A stretch of 29,998 bases of DNA from Verrucomicrobiales bacterium (GTDB taxonomy: Bacteria; Verrucomicrobiota; Verrucomicrobiia; Verrucomicrobiales; DEV007), in NCBI GenBank assembly GCA_021648365.1, contig JAKISY010000061.1:1-29998 (forward strand), written 5' to 3'. Positions within the stretch are counted from its first letter, which is position 1. Each line of letters starts with the position of its first letter. The translations under genes and the position numbers were made by a program. Below the pieces are notes generated by a model. That model did no database searches and was not told where the DNA came from. It was given only the letters and a program-made list of their open reading frames with translations. Below, in pieces: positions 7,503-16,168 of the stretch.

Positions 7503-8273
7503 ATGTCAGCAAGTCAAACAAGCCCTACCCTGGAAGATCGGCAAAATCTGACTCGACGTCCAGAGGGCAGGACACATGTGATGTATCAGAGCTGGCAGAA
7601 GCTGCTCTTTCTGCACTGGAAGGTGGATGTAGATGAAATCCAAAAGATGCTACCCTCGGGACTGAAGGTGGATACTTTTGAAGGACAGGCTTATGTCGGA
7701 GTGGTGCCTTTTTACATGCGCCATATCCGCCCGCGTTTTTTACCAACCGCGCCTTGGATTTCCAACTTCTTGGAGCTCAATGTCAGAACTTACGTTCATG
7801 ACGAAAAAGGACAGCCTGGGGTTTGGTTTTTCTCACTGGATACCAATCGGGCACTAGCTGCGTATTTGGGGCAGCGTTTTTTTTGCATGCCTTACACTCA
7901 AGCACGCATGCAGGCTGAGCAGACCGAGAATGGGGAGATTCAATACTGCTGTTTGCGTAAAGGTAGCGCAATAGAGCAACAAGCGGACTACCGCTACCGT
8001 GGCACCGGCGATGTTTTTACCGCTGAACCTGGTACTCTGGAATATTTTTTAGCGGAGCGCTACCTGCTCTTTGCCTCAGACACAAAACGGGAGAAGTTGT
8101 ACACTGGCAGAGTTTACCACCCCCCCTATCCGCTGCAAAAAGTTGAGCTGTCGAGTTATTCTATGGAACCCATCAAACAGGCTGGCATTTCCGTGACAGA
8201 GCAGCCTCCTGCTAACGCGCTCTATTCCGAAGGCGTAGATGTGATAGCCTACCCGCTCAGGCGGGTAGGCTAA
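7503..8273 (+). CDS. DUF2071 (YqjF-like) family protein
   Basis: This 256-residue protein matches the YqjF/DUF2071 family, whose fold resembles acetoacetate decarboxylase but whose function is unknown. Recognisable elements are an N-terminal QSWQKLLFLHWKVD segment, LPSGLKVDTFEGQAYVGVVPF, a central LNVRTYV, and GVWFFSLDTNRALAAYLGQRFF. The usual length is about 230-260. The last codons (IAYPLRRVG) are encoded by a perfect hairpin at 8246-8269, so the C-terminus may have been rewritten by a repeat. The gene converges with the large minus-strand gene ending at 8288, with 14 bp between. Confidence 0.85.
   Translation: MSASQTSPTLEDRQNLTRRPEGRTHVMYQSWQKLLFLHWKVDVDEIQKMLPSGLKVDTFEGQAYVGVVPFYMRHIRPRFLPTAPWISNFLELNVRTYVHDEKGQPGVWFFSLDTNRALAAYLGQRFFCMPYTQARMQAEQTENGEIQYCCLRKGSAIEQQADYRYRGTGDVFTAEPGTLEYFLAERYLLFASDTKREKLYTGRVYHPPYPLQKVELSSYSMEPIKQAGISVTEQPPANALYSEGVDVIAYPLRRVG
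8246..8269. repeat. Perfect hairpin at the DUF2071/PEPCK convergent junction
   Basis: GCCTACCCGC (8246-8255) and GCGGGTAGGC (8260-8269) are perfect 10-base arms with loop TCAG. The hairpin lies inside the last codons of the DUF2071 gene, just before its TAA. It lacks a downstream T-tract on either strand, so it is either a poor bidirectional terminator or a REP-type element. Confidence 0.55.
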
Positions 8274-8287
8274 AAGCTCCACCGCAG

Positions 8288-11200
8288 TCACTCAATCGGT
8301 TGGCGACCAAGAGAGCCTATCAAGCTAGTGAGGTAAGCGCCATCACTGACCGTTTCGAGTTGTTGCCGAGCGCCTGATAATCGTGATTTAATATCCAGCT
8401 TTTTGGCAACTTTAGCGTGACTGCTTTTAGCGAGGAAATCTTGCAAATACTCCACATGTCCCTGCCAAGCTTTCACATCTTGCTTTTGCTGGCTTAGCAA
8501 ACGCTGTTGATACCAGTCGCTGTTGAGCATAGCATCGCGAGTGAACAGCTGGCGAATCTCCGAAGCTTCGAGATCTTTGTCTTCATACTCTCCGTATGCC
8601 ATGATGTGTAGTAGCGCTTTGAGCGGCGGGCAAGCGTCTTCGATACTGCCGTCCTCGAAGTAATGCAGGGCAGATGCTTGATGTGCCGCCACGATGGTTT
8701 TCATTCCCAAGGCAAAGGCGTCCATGTCCTGCAATTCAGGCTTGAGCATTTCCTCACTGAACACTGAGTCTGGGTTGTTGAAAACGCGTCCAAAGAATAT
8801 GCGCACAAATTTCATCGTGATGCGATAACCTAAACGGCTCGCCAGAACGGTTTCCCCTTGATGTTCAAAGTCAGTGATTTTTTCCATGTAGCCATTTTTT
8901 ATCAAAAAGGCAGGATCCGTTTCTTCAGGTTTGAGGCGACACCAGATTTCTGGCACCAGCAAACTGATATCGTGATCCACCCGGAAATTAGGTCCCACAT
9001 AAGCCGCTGCGGTGATGAAAGCAGGTTGCTCGGTTGCCAAATAGGATACCAGAGCGTTGTTCAAATCGTAGATCGGCAACAGAGCGTTGAAGGGCCCTTT
9101 GGTGAGCGCTCCCTCTGAACCCGCTCCGGTGGTGGAGGGTGATTTGCCCGTGATACTGGCGATGTACTCCATGAACAACTCAGGCAACTCCATGTGGTGA
9201 ATCGGGTTATTCACGCACAAAGGTTTTGCACCCGTTTCAGGATCGGCCGGATTGTTTCGTCTGCCGGGCAAGATGGAGGTGACGGGACGCAGCAACGGTG
9301 TATGCGCATCCTGCCTGCGATAGAGGCGCGTGCTCATCTCCGCTAAGTATAAGGCTTGCGGATCACGGATATCTGGGCGCACCTGCAAATAGCGGGGGTT
9401 CTTAGACGGCTTGCCATCAACCATTCTCGGGAATGCGCCGGAGGCGTAGTAGTCTGGCGAACTTGCCTGCTGGAAATTTAGGATCATTTCCTGCATCGGT
9501 TCTGTGTATTGACCAAAACGGATAGCATCCTCAATCTCCGAAGTCGCGTGATCACGATCCAAACATTCGTAGTTACTCAAAAAGCTGCCTTGCGAGCTAA
9601 GATCGATTTCTGCCTGTTTGTCATAACCTCGGATGACCGCATCATCGGGTCTTTGAAAAAATCGGTACTCGCAGTTGTGAACAAATTTAGCCGATGGCGC
9701 GCTCCATCCCTTGGGCAAGTTTCTAAGGCTCTCCACTGGCACCACGATGGAAGCTGTGATGTCGTCTTCCAATGATATTTTTGAAGCGGGTATGAAGTCT
9801 TTCCTTAGACCAAAAGTTCTCCACGCACCATCGCTGGTGAAACCTACGCGCAGATATTGAGTGACGATCTGTTGTTTGCGGTAGCGCAAGATATTGCCGG
9901 GTTCGCCATTGATCAAATCAACACTGAAGCGCGAGCGCCAGTCGTTACCCCAATCCTCCTTATAAAAACGTTTGATGATCAGCACCAGATCTTTGACGTG
10001 TTGCGGGATCGACTTGAGCCAGGCATTGTATTCGTCATTGTATTCGTTTTTTGATGGCGTCAGCAATTTGACCACCGAACCCAAAGAGCGTTGAGGTCCC
10101 AATATGGGGCGCCCATCGCTGGTTTTCTCCGTGTCGCGGAAACGCCCTGCGAAATCTTTGTAAATAATCTCCTCCGCCAAATCAAAATCCTGCTGAAAAT
10201 CGCTGACAAACACAGGACCCGATATAATCGCATCGGCGATCGATTTGGAAATTTCCGACTTTCCACCACCGGAGACTGTGGACGGCTTGTGGCACACTCG
10301 GCTCTCTGCGGTGAACCCTACCAATCGCCAACGACGACCTTCTCCCGGCTTGAGCATCTGCACTTTGTAACCAGAAGGCAATACGTAGGTGTGGTTAGGC
10401 AGCAGTTTGATGCTTTGCTCTACGTCTTGTTTTTTCCAACGAATTTGTTGACTGTAGAGTTCAATCCGCGAGTCCTCGGGGATATAGATGATCTCGGGGT
10501 ATTTTTTATCAATCCCATAACCTTCATCTTGGATGTCTATAAGATCTTGATAGCGCTCGGCAACTTCGGCAAAGGTCTGATCGACCACGGGGAAAAAATT
10601 ACTGAGCTCAAAGTCTTCGCCAAGATCGTATCCTGTGAAAGCGAGCGTGCCGCCCGCATGCTCCTCTTCCACCAGGCCGTGTAGATTCGCAGCAAAGCTG
10701 ATCTGCGTTTTCACCTCTTTTTTGCAATAGCCAAAATAGTTGTCCGCAATAGCAGTGACGATACGCCCAGAAGCATCGCGACAAGTGATCTTGAACGCGC
10801 CGCCCTCGTTGTAGAGCTCGTCTTCTGCTTGCCAACACATGCCGTCACGCTTTTGCCGCTCGCTCGCTTCCGCATACGGCGGCAAGCCAAGTTCTTTTTT
10901 AGTCGTTCCAATCAGATGCGGCGCAAGAATCACGCAACCTGTGTGACCCGTCCAATGCTCAGGATCGAGCGCGGCATCGTTTTCGGCGATGAAGGGATCT
11001 CCACCGTTGCCAAAGATCGATTCCACAAAATCCAGATTACTGACCAAATTTCCAGGCGCAAAAAAACGCACTTCAAGAGATTTTTGCGAAGAGAACCCAT
11101 CCACCTCGGGAACCACCACTGGACGCAAAAGCAACGAGACACAAGCTTGCGCTTTTTCTTCTTCATTGGCAGAAAAGGGCAAGATTTGTAGTGACTGTGG

Positions 11201-11740
11201 CGGGTTCAAAGCTTTGACCAAAAGGCGTGCGGCTGCCAATTTGGGCACCGCTTTTTTGTCATTTGGTATAGGTAAACCTCCTTCCGCCACATGAAACACC
11301 CCTTTTGTGGTGCGGCGATCACATTTTGGATTGTGCAGCACCCCTTGTGCGATCCGATACGAATCAATGATCTCCGACTTGAAATGATCGCCTGTAGCTG
11401 GCAAAGAGAGGGTTCGAGCCACTCCGTGACGATCCAAAATGAGTGTCTTTTTAGGTAGTTGCGGCACTTCACTGTCATCTAAATCACTGAAATAGTTATC
11501 AATGAAGGTTTGCAAACGTTGGTCACAAGCGGGCAAATAGTCTGCTAACAAACGCGACTTCTCTTGGAAACTTGCCAATAAGGATTGGCTCAGTTGATGG
11601 AGTTCCGATTGTGCAAAATCACCATAAGTTGGTTGTCCAATAGAAGTCAGTTTCAGATTGACATATTCCCTTAAAGCTTTGGGATTATAGCTGCTTTGCG
11701 CGGTGTCAGGATCGAGGCTTAATTGGGTATGGTAGTTCAT
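8288..11740 (-). CDS. Probable PPi-type phosphoenolpyruvate carboxykinase
   Basis: This 1150-residue cytosolic protein has no signal or membrane segments. Its length and motifs fit the pyrophosphate-dependent PEP carboxykinases described from Propionibacterium and Entamoeba, about 130 kDa and much longer than ATP or GTP forms. The reaction is oxaloacetate + PPi to/from PEP + Pi + CO2. Conserved-looking segments are RRTTKGVFHVAEGG (142-155), HTGCVILAPHLIGTTKKE (266-283), NYFGYCKKEV (334-343, plausible substrate/metal lysines) and a P-loop-like SGGGKSEISKS (490-500). Divergent from it is a pyrophosphatase gene, which supports a PPi connection. The assignment rests on recall of family length and motifs, not on an alignment. 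The alternative is an uncharacterised kinase-like protein of the same family. The gene may be monocistronic. Confidence 0.62.
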   Translation of the reverse strand: MNYHTQLSLDPDTAQSSYNPKALREYVNLKLTSIGQPTYGDFAQSELHQLSQSLLASFQEKSRLLADYLPACDQRLQTFIDNYFSDLDDSEVPQLPKKTLILDRHGVARTLSLPATGDHFKSEIIDSYRIAQGVLHNPKCDRRTTKGVFHVAEGGLPIPNDKKAVPKLAAARLLVKALNPPQSLQILPFSANEEEKAQACVSLLLRPVVVPEVDGFSSQKSLEVRFFAPGNLVSNLDFVESIFGNGGDPFIAENDAALDPEHWTGHTGCVILAPHLIGTTKKELGLPPYAEASERQKRDGMCWQAEDELYNEGGAFKITCRDASGRIVTAIADNYFGYCKKEVKTQISFAANLHGLVEEEHAGGTLAFTGYDLGEDFELSNFFPVVDQTFAEVAERYQDLIDIQDEGYGIDKKYPEIIYIPEDSRIELYSQQIRWKKQDVEQSIKLLPNHTYVLPSGYKVQMLKPGEGRRWRLVGFTAESRVCHKPSTVSGGGKSEISKSIADAIISGPVFVSDFQQDFDLAEEIIYKDFAGRFRDTEKTSDGRPILGPQRSLGSVVKLLTPSKNEYNDEYNAWLKSIPQHVKDLVLIIKRFYKEDWGNDWRSRFSVDLINGEPGNILRYRKQQIVTQYLRVGFTSDGAWRTFGLRKDFIPASKISLEDDITASIVVPVESLRNLPKGWSAPSAKFVHNCEYRFFQRPDDAVIRGYDKQAEIDLSSQGSFLSNYECLDRDHATSEIEDAIRFGQYTEPMQEMILNFQQASSPDYYASGAFPRMVDGKPSKNPRYLQVRPDIRDPQALYLAEMSTRLYRRQDAHTPLLRPVTSILPGRRNNPADPETGAKPLCVNNPIHHMELPELFMEYIASITGKSPSTTGAGSEGALTKGPFNALLPIYDLNNALVSYLATEQPAFITAAAYVGPNFRVDHDISLLVPEIWCRLKPEETDPAFLIKNGYMEKITDFEHQGETVLASRLGYRITMKFVRIFFGRVFNNPDSVFSEEMLKPELQDMDAFALGMKTIVAAHQASALHYFEDGSIEDACPPLKALLHIMAYGEYEDKDLEASEIRQLFTRDAMLNSDWYQQRLLSQQKQDVKAWQGHVEYLQDFLAKSSHAKVAKKLDIKSRLSGARQQLETVSDGAYLTSLIGSLGRQPIE

Positions 11741-11943
11741 AGTAGATTACGTATATCAGAGTCGCAGAGCAGGCTGGTTCACTATATTACAATTTTTTTA
11801 AATTTCTTCAGTTTAGCAAATATATTTTTCTACGGCTACTCGCTTTAAGATATCTGCCCTAGACTGAGACTTTGACTTACGTGCTTGCGTAGCAGGGCGA
11901 ATCCCTCCATGCTACCACTTTATAAATCACACGACTCTCTTTC
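11741..11943. promoter_or_regulatory. Shared divergent promoter region, PPi-PEPCK and pyrophosphatase
   Basis: This 203 bp is the only space for promoters of two divergent genes. It is distinctly AT-rich around 11785-11835, with runs of T and A, as expected of a promoter. No individual boxes or operators could be assigned with confidence. Confidence 0.4.
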
Positions 11944-13593
11944 ATGCAAACCATTGTCATCGGACACAAAAACCCAGATATGGACTCCATCTGTTCAGCG
12001 CTGGCGTATGCCCATCTCAAACGCGAGACTGGCACAAAAAACGTCGTAGCTGGGCGTGCAGGATTGACCAATGCTCGCATCGATTTCGTGCTCGACAAAT
12101 TCGAAGTCGAAGCCCCTGTGTTTTTCAGCGATCTTTCGCCAAGGATTCACGACGTGATGCAACGTGATGTGATAGCGGTGCCCCATCAGACCTCGCTCTA
12201 CGACTCCTTAGCGTTGATGGAGAAAGAGCGCCTGCGTGCCTTGCCGGTATTGGATGATGAAAAGCGTTTCCTCGGTCTGCTTTCCTATTATAAAATCAGC
12301 CACTACCTTTTTCCCCCGCGCGAAGAATCTGGACGTGCTAGGGAAGTCCATGCATCGCTCGAATCGATCGTGCGCACTTTTCAAGGCAGCTCACTGACGG
12401 GTGAGCTAGATGAAAAAAGAGTGGATCTGAAACTCATGGTGGGAGCCATGGGGCAGGACGCCTTCAGCGAACGCTTGCAGAATTACCAAGCCGATAGCCT
12501 AGTGGTATTCGTCGGCGACCGCACCGACATCCAGTGGAAGGCAATCAAGCACGGGGTGCGAGCAATTGTGATCACCGGAGGTTTAGCCGCAGATGATGAC
12601 ATGATCGAAGATGCCATCCAAGCTGGTGTCAGCGTGATCAGTTCGCCCTTCGATACGGCATCCACCGTATTGCTGTCTCGTGGTGGCGTAGATGCAGGCT
12701 TGATGGTGGATACAGAATTCACCGCTTTCAGTCCTGAAACATCTTTGGCAGAAGCACGCGAGAAAGTTCGTCACCTAGATGCTGCAGTCTTCCCCATCCT
12801 CGATGCCAAAGGAGCTTTGGTCGGTGTGCTCTCAAAAAGTGACTTCATCAAACCTGTTCCTCGCCAGCTGATTCTAGTAGATCACAATGAACTCGGGCAA
12901 GCGGTAAAAGGAGCCAATAAGGTTCCTATCGTAGAGGTGTTAGATCACCACCGTTTGGGAGGTTTCCATACCAGCACACCGATTTTATTTTGGAACAACC
13001 CGGTGGGCTCGACCGCGACCATCGTGGCACTAGCTTACGGTCAAGCGGGGGTGGAAATTCCTAAATCCATGGCAGGGTTGATGATGGCAGGTTTGTTGAC
13101 AGATACCCTCAACCTGACTTCACCCACCACCACGCCTACCGATCGCGAGATCATGAAAAAGCTATCGCACATAGCTGGCGAAGATCCTGCCGAACTCGCT
13201 GCCGAGATCTTCTCCGTTGGCTCGCCTTTGCTTACCATGGAAGCCAGTGGAGCCATCACCGCCGACTGCAAAGAGTATGAAGAGGGCGGTTACCGCTTTT
13301 CGGTTGCCCAGATCGAGGAGCTTTCTTTCACCCATCTGCCAGAAAAACAAGCGGCTCTGCTAGATGCCCTAGAGGATTACTGCAAGAAAAACGGCTACCT
13401 CTTTTCCACCTTGTTGGTGACCGACATCAATACTAAAACCTCGGTGCTTTTAGCCAGTGGCGACGAGGCTTTTTTGAAAACCATCGATCATCCAGCCCTG
13501 AGCGCACAAAGCTGGCGACTGAGCGGAGTGGTGTCACGCAAAAAGCAGCTACTACCTTATTTGTTGACCTGTTTGGAGCGTTTGCCTAGATGA
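11944..13593 (+). CDS. ppaC: Mn-dependent family II inorganic pyrophosphatase with CBS and DRTGG domains
   Basis: This 549-residue enzyme hydrolyses PPi to 2 Pi in the cytoplasm. The DHH core has GHKNPDMDS (His8, Asp12, Asp14 metal ligands), DHN (313-315), DHH (334-336), a further Asp in GLLTDTLN (about 387), and a C-terminal DHHA2 domain ending in the SRKKQ substrate motif (about 531-535). Between the core halves lie a CBS domain (about 70-122), a DRTGG domain (about 130-245, with GDRTD at 191 and ITGG at 210) and a second CBS domain (about 255-303). In characterised relatives this insert binds AMP/ADP as inhibitors and diadenosine polyphosphates as activators, so energy state probably controls activity. 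It is divergent from the PPi-PEPCK gene. No Shine-Dalgarno is visible. Confidence 0.95.
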   Translation: MQTIVIGHKNPDMDSICSALAYAHLKRETGTKNVVAGRAGLTNARIDFVLDKFEVEAPVFFSDLSPRIHDVMQRDVIAVPHQTSLYDSLALMEKERLRALPVLDDEKRFLGLLSYYKISHYLFPPREESGRAREVHASLESIVRTFQGSSLTGELDEKRVDLKLMVGAMGQDAFSERLQNYQADSLVVFVGDRTDIQWKAIKHGVRAIVITGGLAADDDMIEDAIQAGVSVISSPFDTASTVLLSRGGVDAGLMVDTEFTAFSPETSLAEAREKVRHLDAAVFPILDAKGALVGVLSKSDFIKPVPRQLILVDHNELGQAVKGANKVPIVEVLDHHRLGGFHTSTPILFWNNPVGSTATIVALAYGQAGVEIPKSMAGLMMAGLLTDTLNLTSPTTTPTDREIMKKLSHIAGEDPAELAAEIFSVGSPLLTMEASGAITADCKEYEEGGYRFSVAQIEELSFTHLPEKQAALLDALEDYCKKNGYLFSTLLVTDINTKTSVLLASGDEAFLKTIDHPALSAQSWRLSGVVSRKKQLLPYLLTCLERLPR

Positions 13594-13600
13594 GCTAGCG

Positions 13601-14146
13601 TCAGAGAGTTATGGACTTGAATACTTTTTTCTCCATAGCCTTGTTTTCAGTATTGGCTTTGCTGATCACTGAGTTGATGATATATACTCGGTTGTTGAGT
13701 AATAGGAACACAGCACGACCTTGGTAAGGCTGTCCTTTGCCCTGGTAAGCGTCACCTTTATATCGCAGCTCCATAGCGTTTTTTCCGCTAACCTTGATGC
13801 GCTCGAAACTGATCTCCTTCCCTTTGGCTTGGGTCAGGAAAGTCTTTTTAGAAGCTTTGAGCACGGCCTTTTCTCCAGATGCTCTGGCGACTCTTGGCAA
13901 ATGTGCAGCGCTAGCAGCGAGCAGGATGCCATCGCCGCGATGTTCGCCAAATACCGACGTGACTTTGCCCGCAAGAGTTTTGTCAGTTTGCGTTTGAGGA
14001 TTGGCTTTGATGTCACTGGGAAAAAGAGCAGAAATATCACCACTCTCACTATGAATGCGGATCCATTCCTCCGCATGAATAGGGGACAGTAGCGCTAGCC
14101 CGCAGAGCGGCATCAATAGGAACAAAAACAAGGAAGATCGCATCAT
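13601..14146 (-). CDS. Exported protein of unknown function
   Basis: The chosen ATG gives 181 residues, beginning MMRSSLFLFLLMPLCG, a clear signal peptide with a probable cleavage after IHA (about residue 25). The frame is open to 14218, but that longer start would bury the signal peptide. The mature part is a compact, Lys-rich domain with alternating hydrophobic residues suggesting beta structure, and a segment near the end (RAVFLLLNNRVYIINSVI) that resembles the strand pattern of small periplasmic domains. No family was recognised. It converges with the pyrophosphatase gene with 7 bp between stops. Confidence 0.65.
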   Translation of the reverse strand: MMRSSLFLFLLMPLCGLALLSPIHAEEWIRIHSESGDISALFPSDIKANPQTQTDKTLAGKVTSVFGEHRGDGILLAASAAHLPRVARASGEKAVLKASKKTFLTQAKGKEISFERIKVSGKNAMELRYKGDAYQGKGQPYQGRAVFLLLNNRVYIINSVISKANTENKAMEKKVFKSITL

Positions 14147-14253
14147 TGATCCACTAAAACATGCCGTATCACTAAGGCAATGAGGTTTTATGAAAATGGT
14201 ATAAAATGTGGATTTCACTCAATTTTCACAGAGCCTTCACGCCCTGTTCATAA

Positions 14254-14277
14254 AACACTGTCATTCTCTGCAGTGTT
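14254..14277 (+). promoter_or_regulatory. Hairpin abutting the start codon of the 14278 gene
   Basis: AACACTG (14254-14260) and CAGTGTT (14271-14277) are perfect 7-base arms around a 10-base loop. The stem ends exactly at the ATG. In mRNA it would occupy the ribosome-binding region, and no Shine-Dalgarno is present. It could be a translational control element or, as DNA, an operator. Confidence 0.4.
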
Positions 14278-14583
14278 ATGAATGAACAACACACACAAAA
14301 AAACGACACCACCCTGAAGCTAATCCTCAAACGCTGGAGCCGCCCTTTGCTTGCCACCTTGAGTTACGCTTTGATGCTCGCTCTGGCGACCACCGGATTA
14401 GCACTAATGGCCTTCAGTGTGCTATTCGGAGTGCTGCTTAATTCTGGATTTTTCACCGGCTTTGCCTTCCTCACCGGCGGGATCATTTTCACCGCCGCAG
14501 GCACGCTGATCATCGTCAAGATTTCTCGCCAACTCGAATCTTTACTCTGTGATATGGAAGGGCAAGAACAGCAGATTCTGTGA
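14278..14583 (+). CDS. Small inner-membrane protein, two transmembrane helices
   Basis: This 101-residue protein has a polar N-terminus (about 20 residues, Lys/Arg-rich at 14-22), two hydrophobic helices (about 25-54 and 57-80), and a polar acidic C-terminus. The layout resembles small phage-holin-superfamily (YqjE-like) membrane proteins, but no motif allows assignment. A hairpin sits against the start codon and a strong terminator follows the stop, so it is likely a single-gene unit. Confidence 0.6.
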   Translation: MNEQHTQKNDTTLKLILKRWSRPLLATLSYALMLALATTGLALMAFSVLFGVLLNSGFFTGFAFLTGGIIFTAAGTLIIVKISRQLESLLCDMEGQEQQIL

Positions 14584-14603
14584 AAAGCGGATAGCGCCAA
14601 TCC

Positions 14604-14638
14604 AGTCTGGTATCATAAAGATACCAGACTACTTTTTG
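14604..14638 (+). terminator. Rho-independent terminator
   Basis: AGTCTGGTATC (14604-14614) and GATACCAGACT (14620-14630) are perfect 11-base arms with loop ATAAA, followed by AC and TTTTT. It ends transcription of the small membrane protein gene just upstream. Confidence 0.85.
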
Positions 14639-14669
14639 CTTTTGCTAGCAATTAGGGTTATTTTCTATC

Positions 14670-15275
14670 ATGAAAAAGCACCTAGCTCCCTTATGTGTCC
14701 TGCTATACACAGCATTCGCTATACTTTTACTCGTTCAACTTTCTAAACAAAAGGTGACTCCAACTTGGCAGACGCTTATTGCCGAAGGCGCTTTTCAAAA
14801 ATACCAGGGCGGCGATCAAATGATTATTCGTCAAAATGCTAACAAAGCTATCATTAACGTCGATACAGTATCTTTTGCCGAAGCGGTGTATTCTGGAAAA
14901 GTGAAAATAGTATGTGATCAACCTAACTCTAGCACTCTGATTAGAATTAAAACCGGTCAAGCGACTATTCTTAATGGAAGTTTTGGAGACCCTGTAAAAA
15001 TTCCTTTGGTGGAAAGCAATGGTAAAGTGCTCATCGTCAATGGGGATGGTATTATCGTTCGCAATACGGCATTTTTCGATTGGGATGCAAAACAAGGGTT
15101 GATCCCACGCAGCATAGAACCTGCTGTGGTTGAGCATCCTCACAAGCAGGGAAACGTCTATGCTTTGGCTATCAATAAAGAGGGTAAGATCTATGCCAGT
15201 AAGCCGCTGATTCTAGAGAAGAGCGGCGAATCTGAAATGTCCCGATTCAAACGTATTCCTATTATCACAGACTGA
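14670..15275 (+). CDS. Membrane-anchored or exported protein of unknown function
   Basis: This 201-residue protein has an N-terminal hydrophobic segment (about 5-23, APLCVLLYTAFAILLLVQL) that acts as signal anchor or signal peptide; no clear cleavage site is seen, so anchoring is more likely. The remainder is polar with many Ile/Val/Thr, suggesting beta structure, and contains NVDTVSFAEAVYSGKVKIVC and several Asn-Gly turns. No family was recognised. The gene is more AT-rich and uses more AAA/ATT codons than its neighbours, which may indicate recent acquisition. It stands alone between a terminator (14604) and an inverted repeat (15312-15375). Confidence 0.6.
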   Translation: MKKHLAPLCVLLYTAFAILLLVQLSKQKVTPTWQTLIAEGAFQKYQGGDQMIIRQNANKAIINVDTVSFAEAVYSGKVKIVCDQPNSSTLIRIKTGQATILNGSFGDPVKIPLVESNGKVLIVNGDGIIVRNTAFFDWDAKQGLIPRSIEPAVVEHPHKQGNVYALAINKEGKIYASKPLILEKSGESEMSRFKRIPIITD

Positions 15276-15311
15276 ATGGGGTGAGACCACCATCTCGGCA
15301 GGTTCGATTGA

Positions 15312-15375
15312 TGTGGGTGTCCTCACCCGCCGACGGTGATCTAGCGGCAAAGGGCAGCAGGTGGGGACACCTACA
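15312..15375. terminator. Long imperfect inverted repeat between convergent genes
   Basis: TGTGGGTGTCCTCACC (15312-15327) pairs with GGTGGGGACACCTACA (15360-15375) at 14 of 16 positions. The 32-base interior contains GCCG/CGGC arms. It is followed by ACTACTTTTTC on the plus strand. It probably ends the plus-strand gene at 15275 and may also act on rpe; it may also be a dispersed repeat. Confidence 0.5.
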
Positions 15376-15383
15376 CTACTTTT

Positions 15384-16046
15384 TCACCTGCGCATTTCGG
15401 CAATTGCCGCCGCCATGTCCGGTGCTGCAAACAACGAGGTACCAGCGACCATGACATTGGCACCGTTGGCAGCTGCGATTTGCACAGTTTTGATATCTAT
15501 GCCTCCATCGACCTCGATGTGATAGTTCAAACCGAGGCGCTCACGCTCGCTCAAGGCTTGCTGAACCTTTGGCATGGTCTCCGTTTCCATGAATGCCTGC
15601 CCGCCGTAGCCTGGGCGTACGGTCATGACCAGCAACAGGTCGATTTGATCAAGAAAAGGAAGCATGTCATCAAAAGGGGTGTCGGGACTGAGTGCCAGCC
15701 CGCAATGACAGCCCGCTTCGCGGATGCCTGCCAGAGTTTTAGCCACGTCGTGATCGGACTCCACATGCACGGTGATATTGTCTGCTCCCGCTTCGACAAA
15801 ACGTGAGTAGAAGTGGTCAGGCCGAGTGATCATCAAATGCACATCGAGATACTGATCGGTGGATTTGCGCACCGCTTCAACATAAGTCGGTCCAAAAGAA
15901 ATGTTATCCACAAAATGCCCATCCATCACGTCGAGGTGCAGCCAATCGCCGCCCGCCTGTTTGGCTCGCTGCGCTTCGTCCGCTACATGACTCCAGTCCG
16001 CGGCTAAAATGGAGGGGGCAATGATTCGTGGTGTGCTGTTTTTCAT
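15384..16046 (-). CDS. rpe: Ribulose-phosphate 3-epimerase
   Basis: This 220-residue TIM-barrel enzyme interconverts ribulose-5-phosphate and xylulose-5-phosphate in the pentose phosphate pathway. Typical motifs are present: PSILAADWSHV (11-21, substrate Ser12), WLHLDVMDGHFV (35-46, metal His37 and Asp39), DVHLMI (metal His about 71), MTVRPGYGGQ, and HIEVDGGI with the catalytic Asp. Length is normal. It is divergent from the CDF-like gene with a 122 bp spacer. Confidence 0.96.
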   Translation of the reverse strand: MKNSTPRIIAPSILAADWSHVADEAQRAKQAGGDWLHLDVMDGHFVDNISFGPTYVEAVRKSTDQYLDVHLMITRPDHFYSRFVEAGADNITVHVESDHDVAKTLAGIREAGCHCGLALSPDTPFDDMLPFLDQIDLLLVMTVRPGYGGQAFMETETMPKVQQALSERERLGLNYHIEVDGGIDIKTVQIAAANGANVMVAGTSLFAAPDMAAAIAEMRR

Positions 16047-16168
16047 CCTAAGTTTGAGTTTACGCCATTGCTGGTAATAAAAAATCTATTTCCAACCTCC
16101 AATCGGAAAAGTTACTACCTTCTCATACTTCACACCTAGCTATCGCGTCAACTAATGCTCTCCGGTAG

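Noticed and set aside
10091..10684. 197-codon plus-strand frame
   Set aside because: Antisense to the 1150-residue minus-strand gene and without recognisable motifs.
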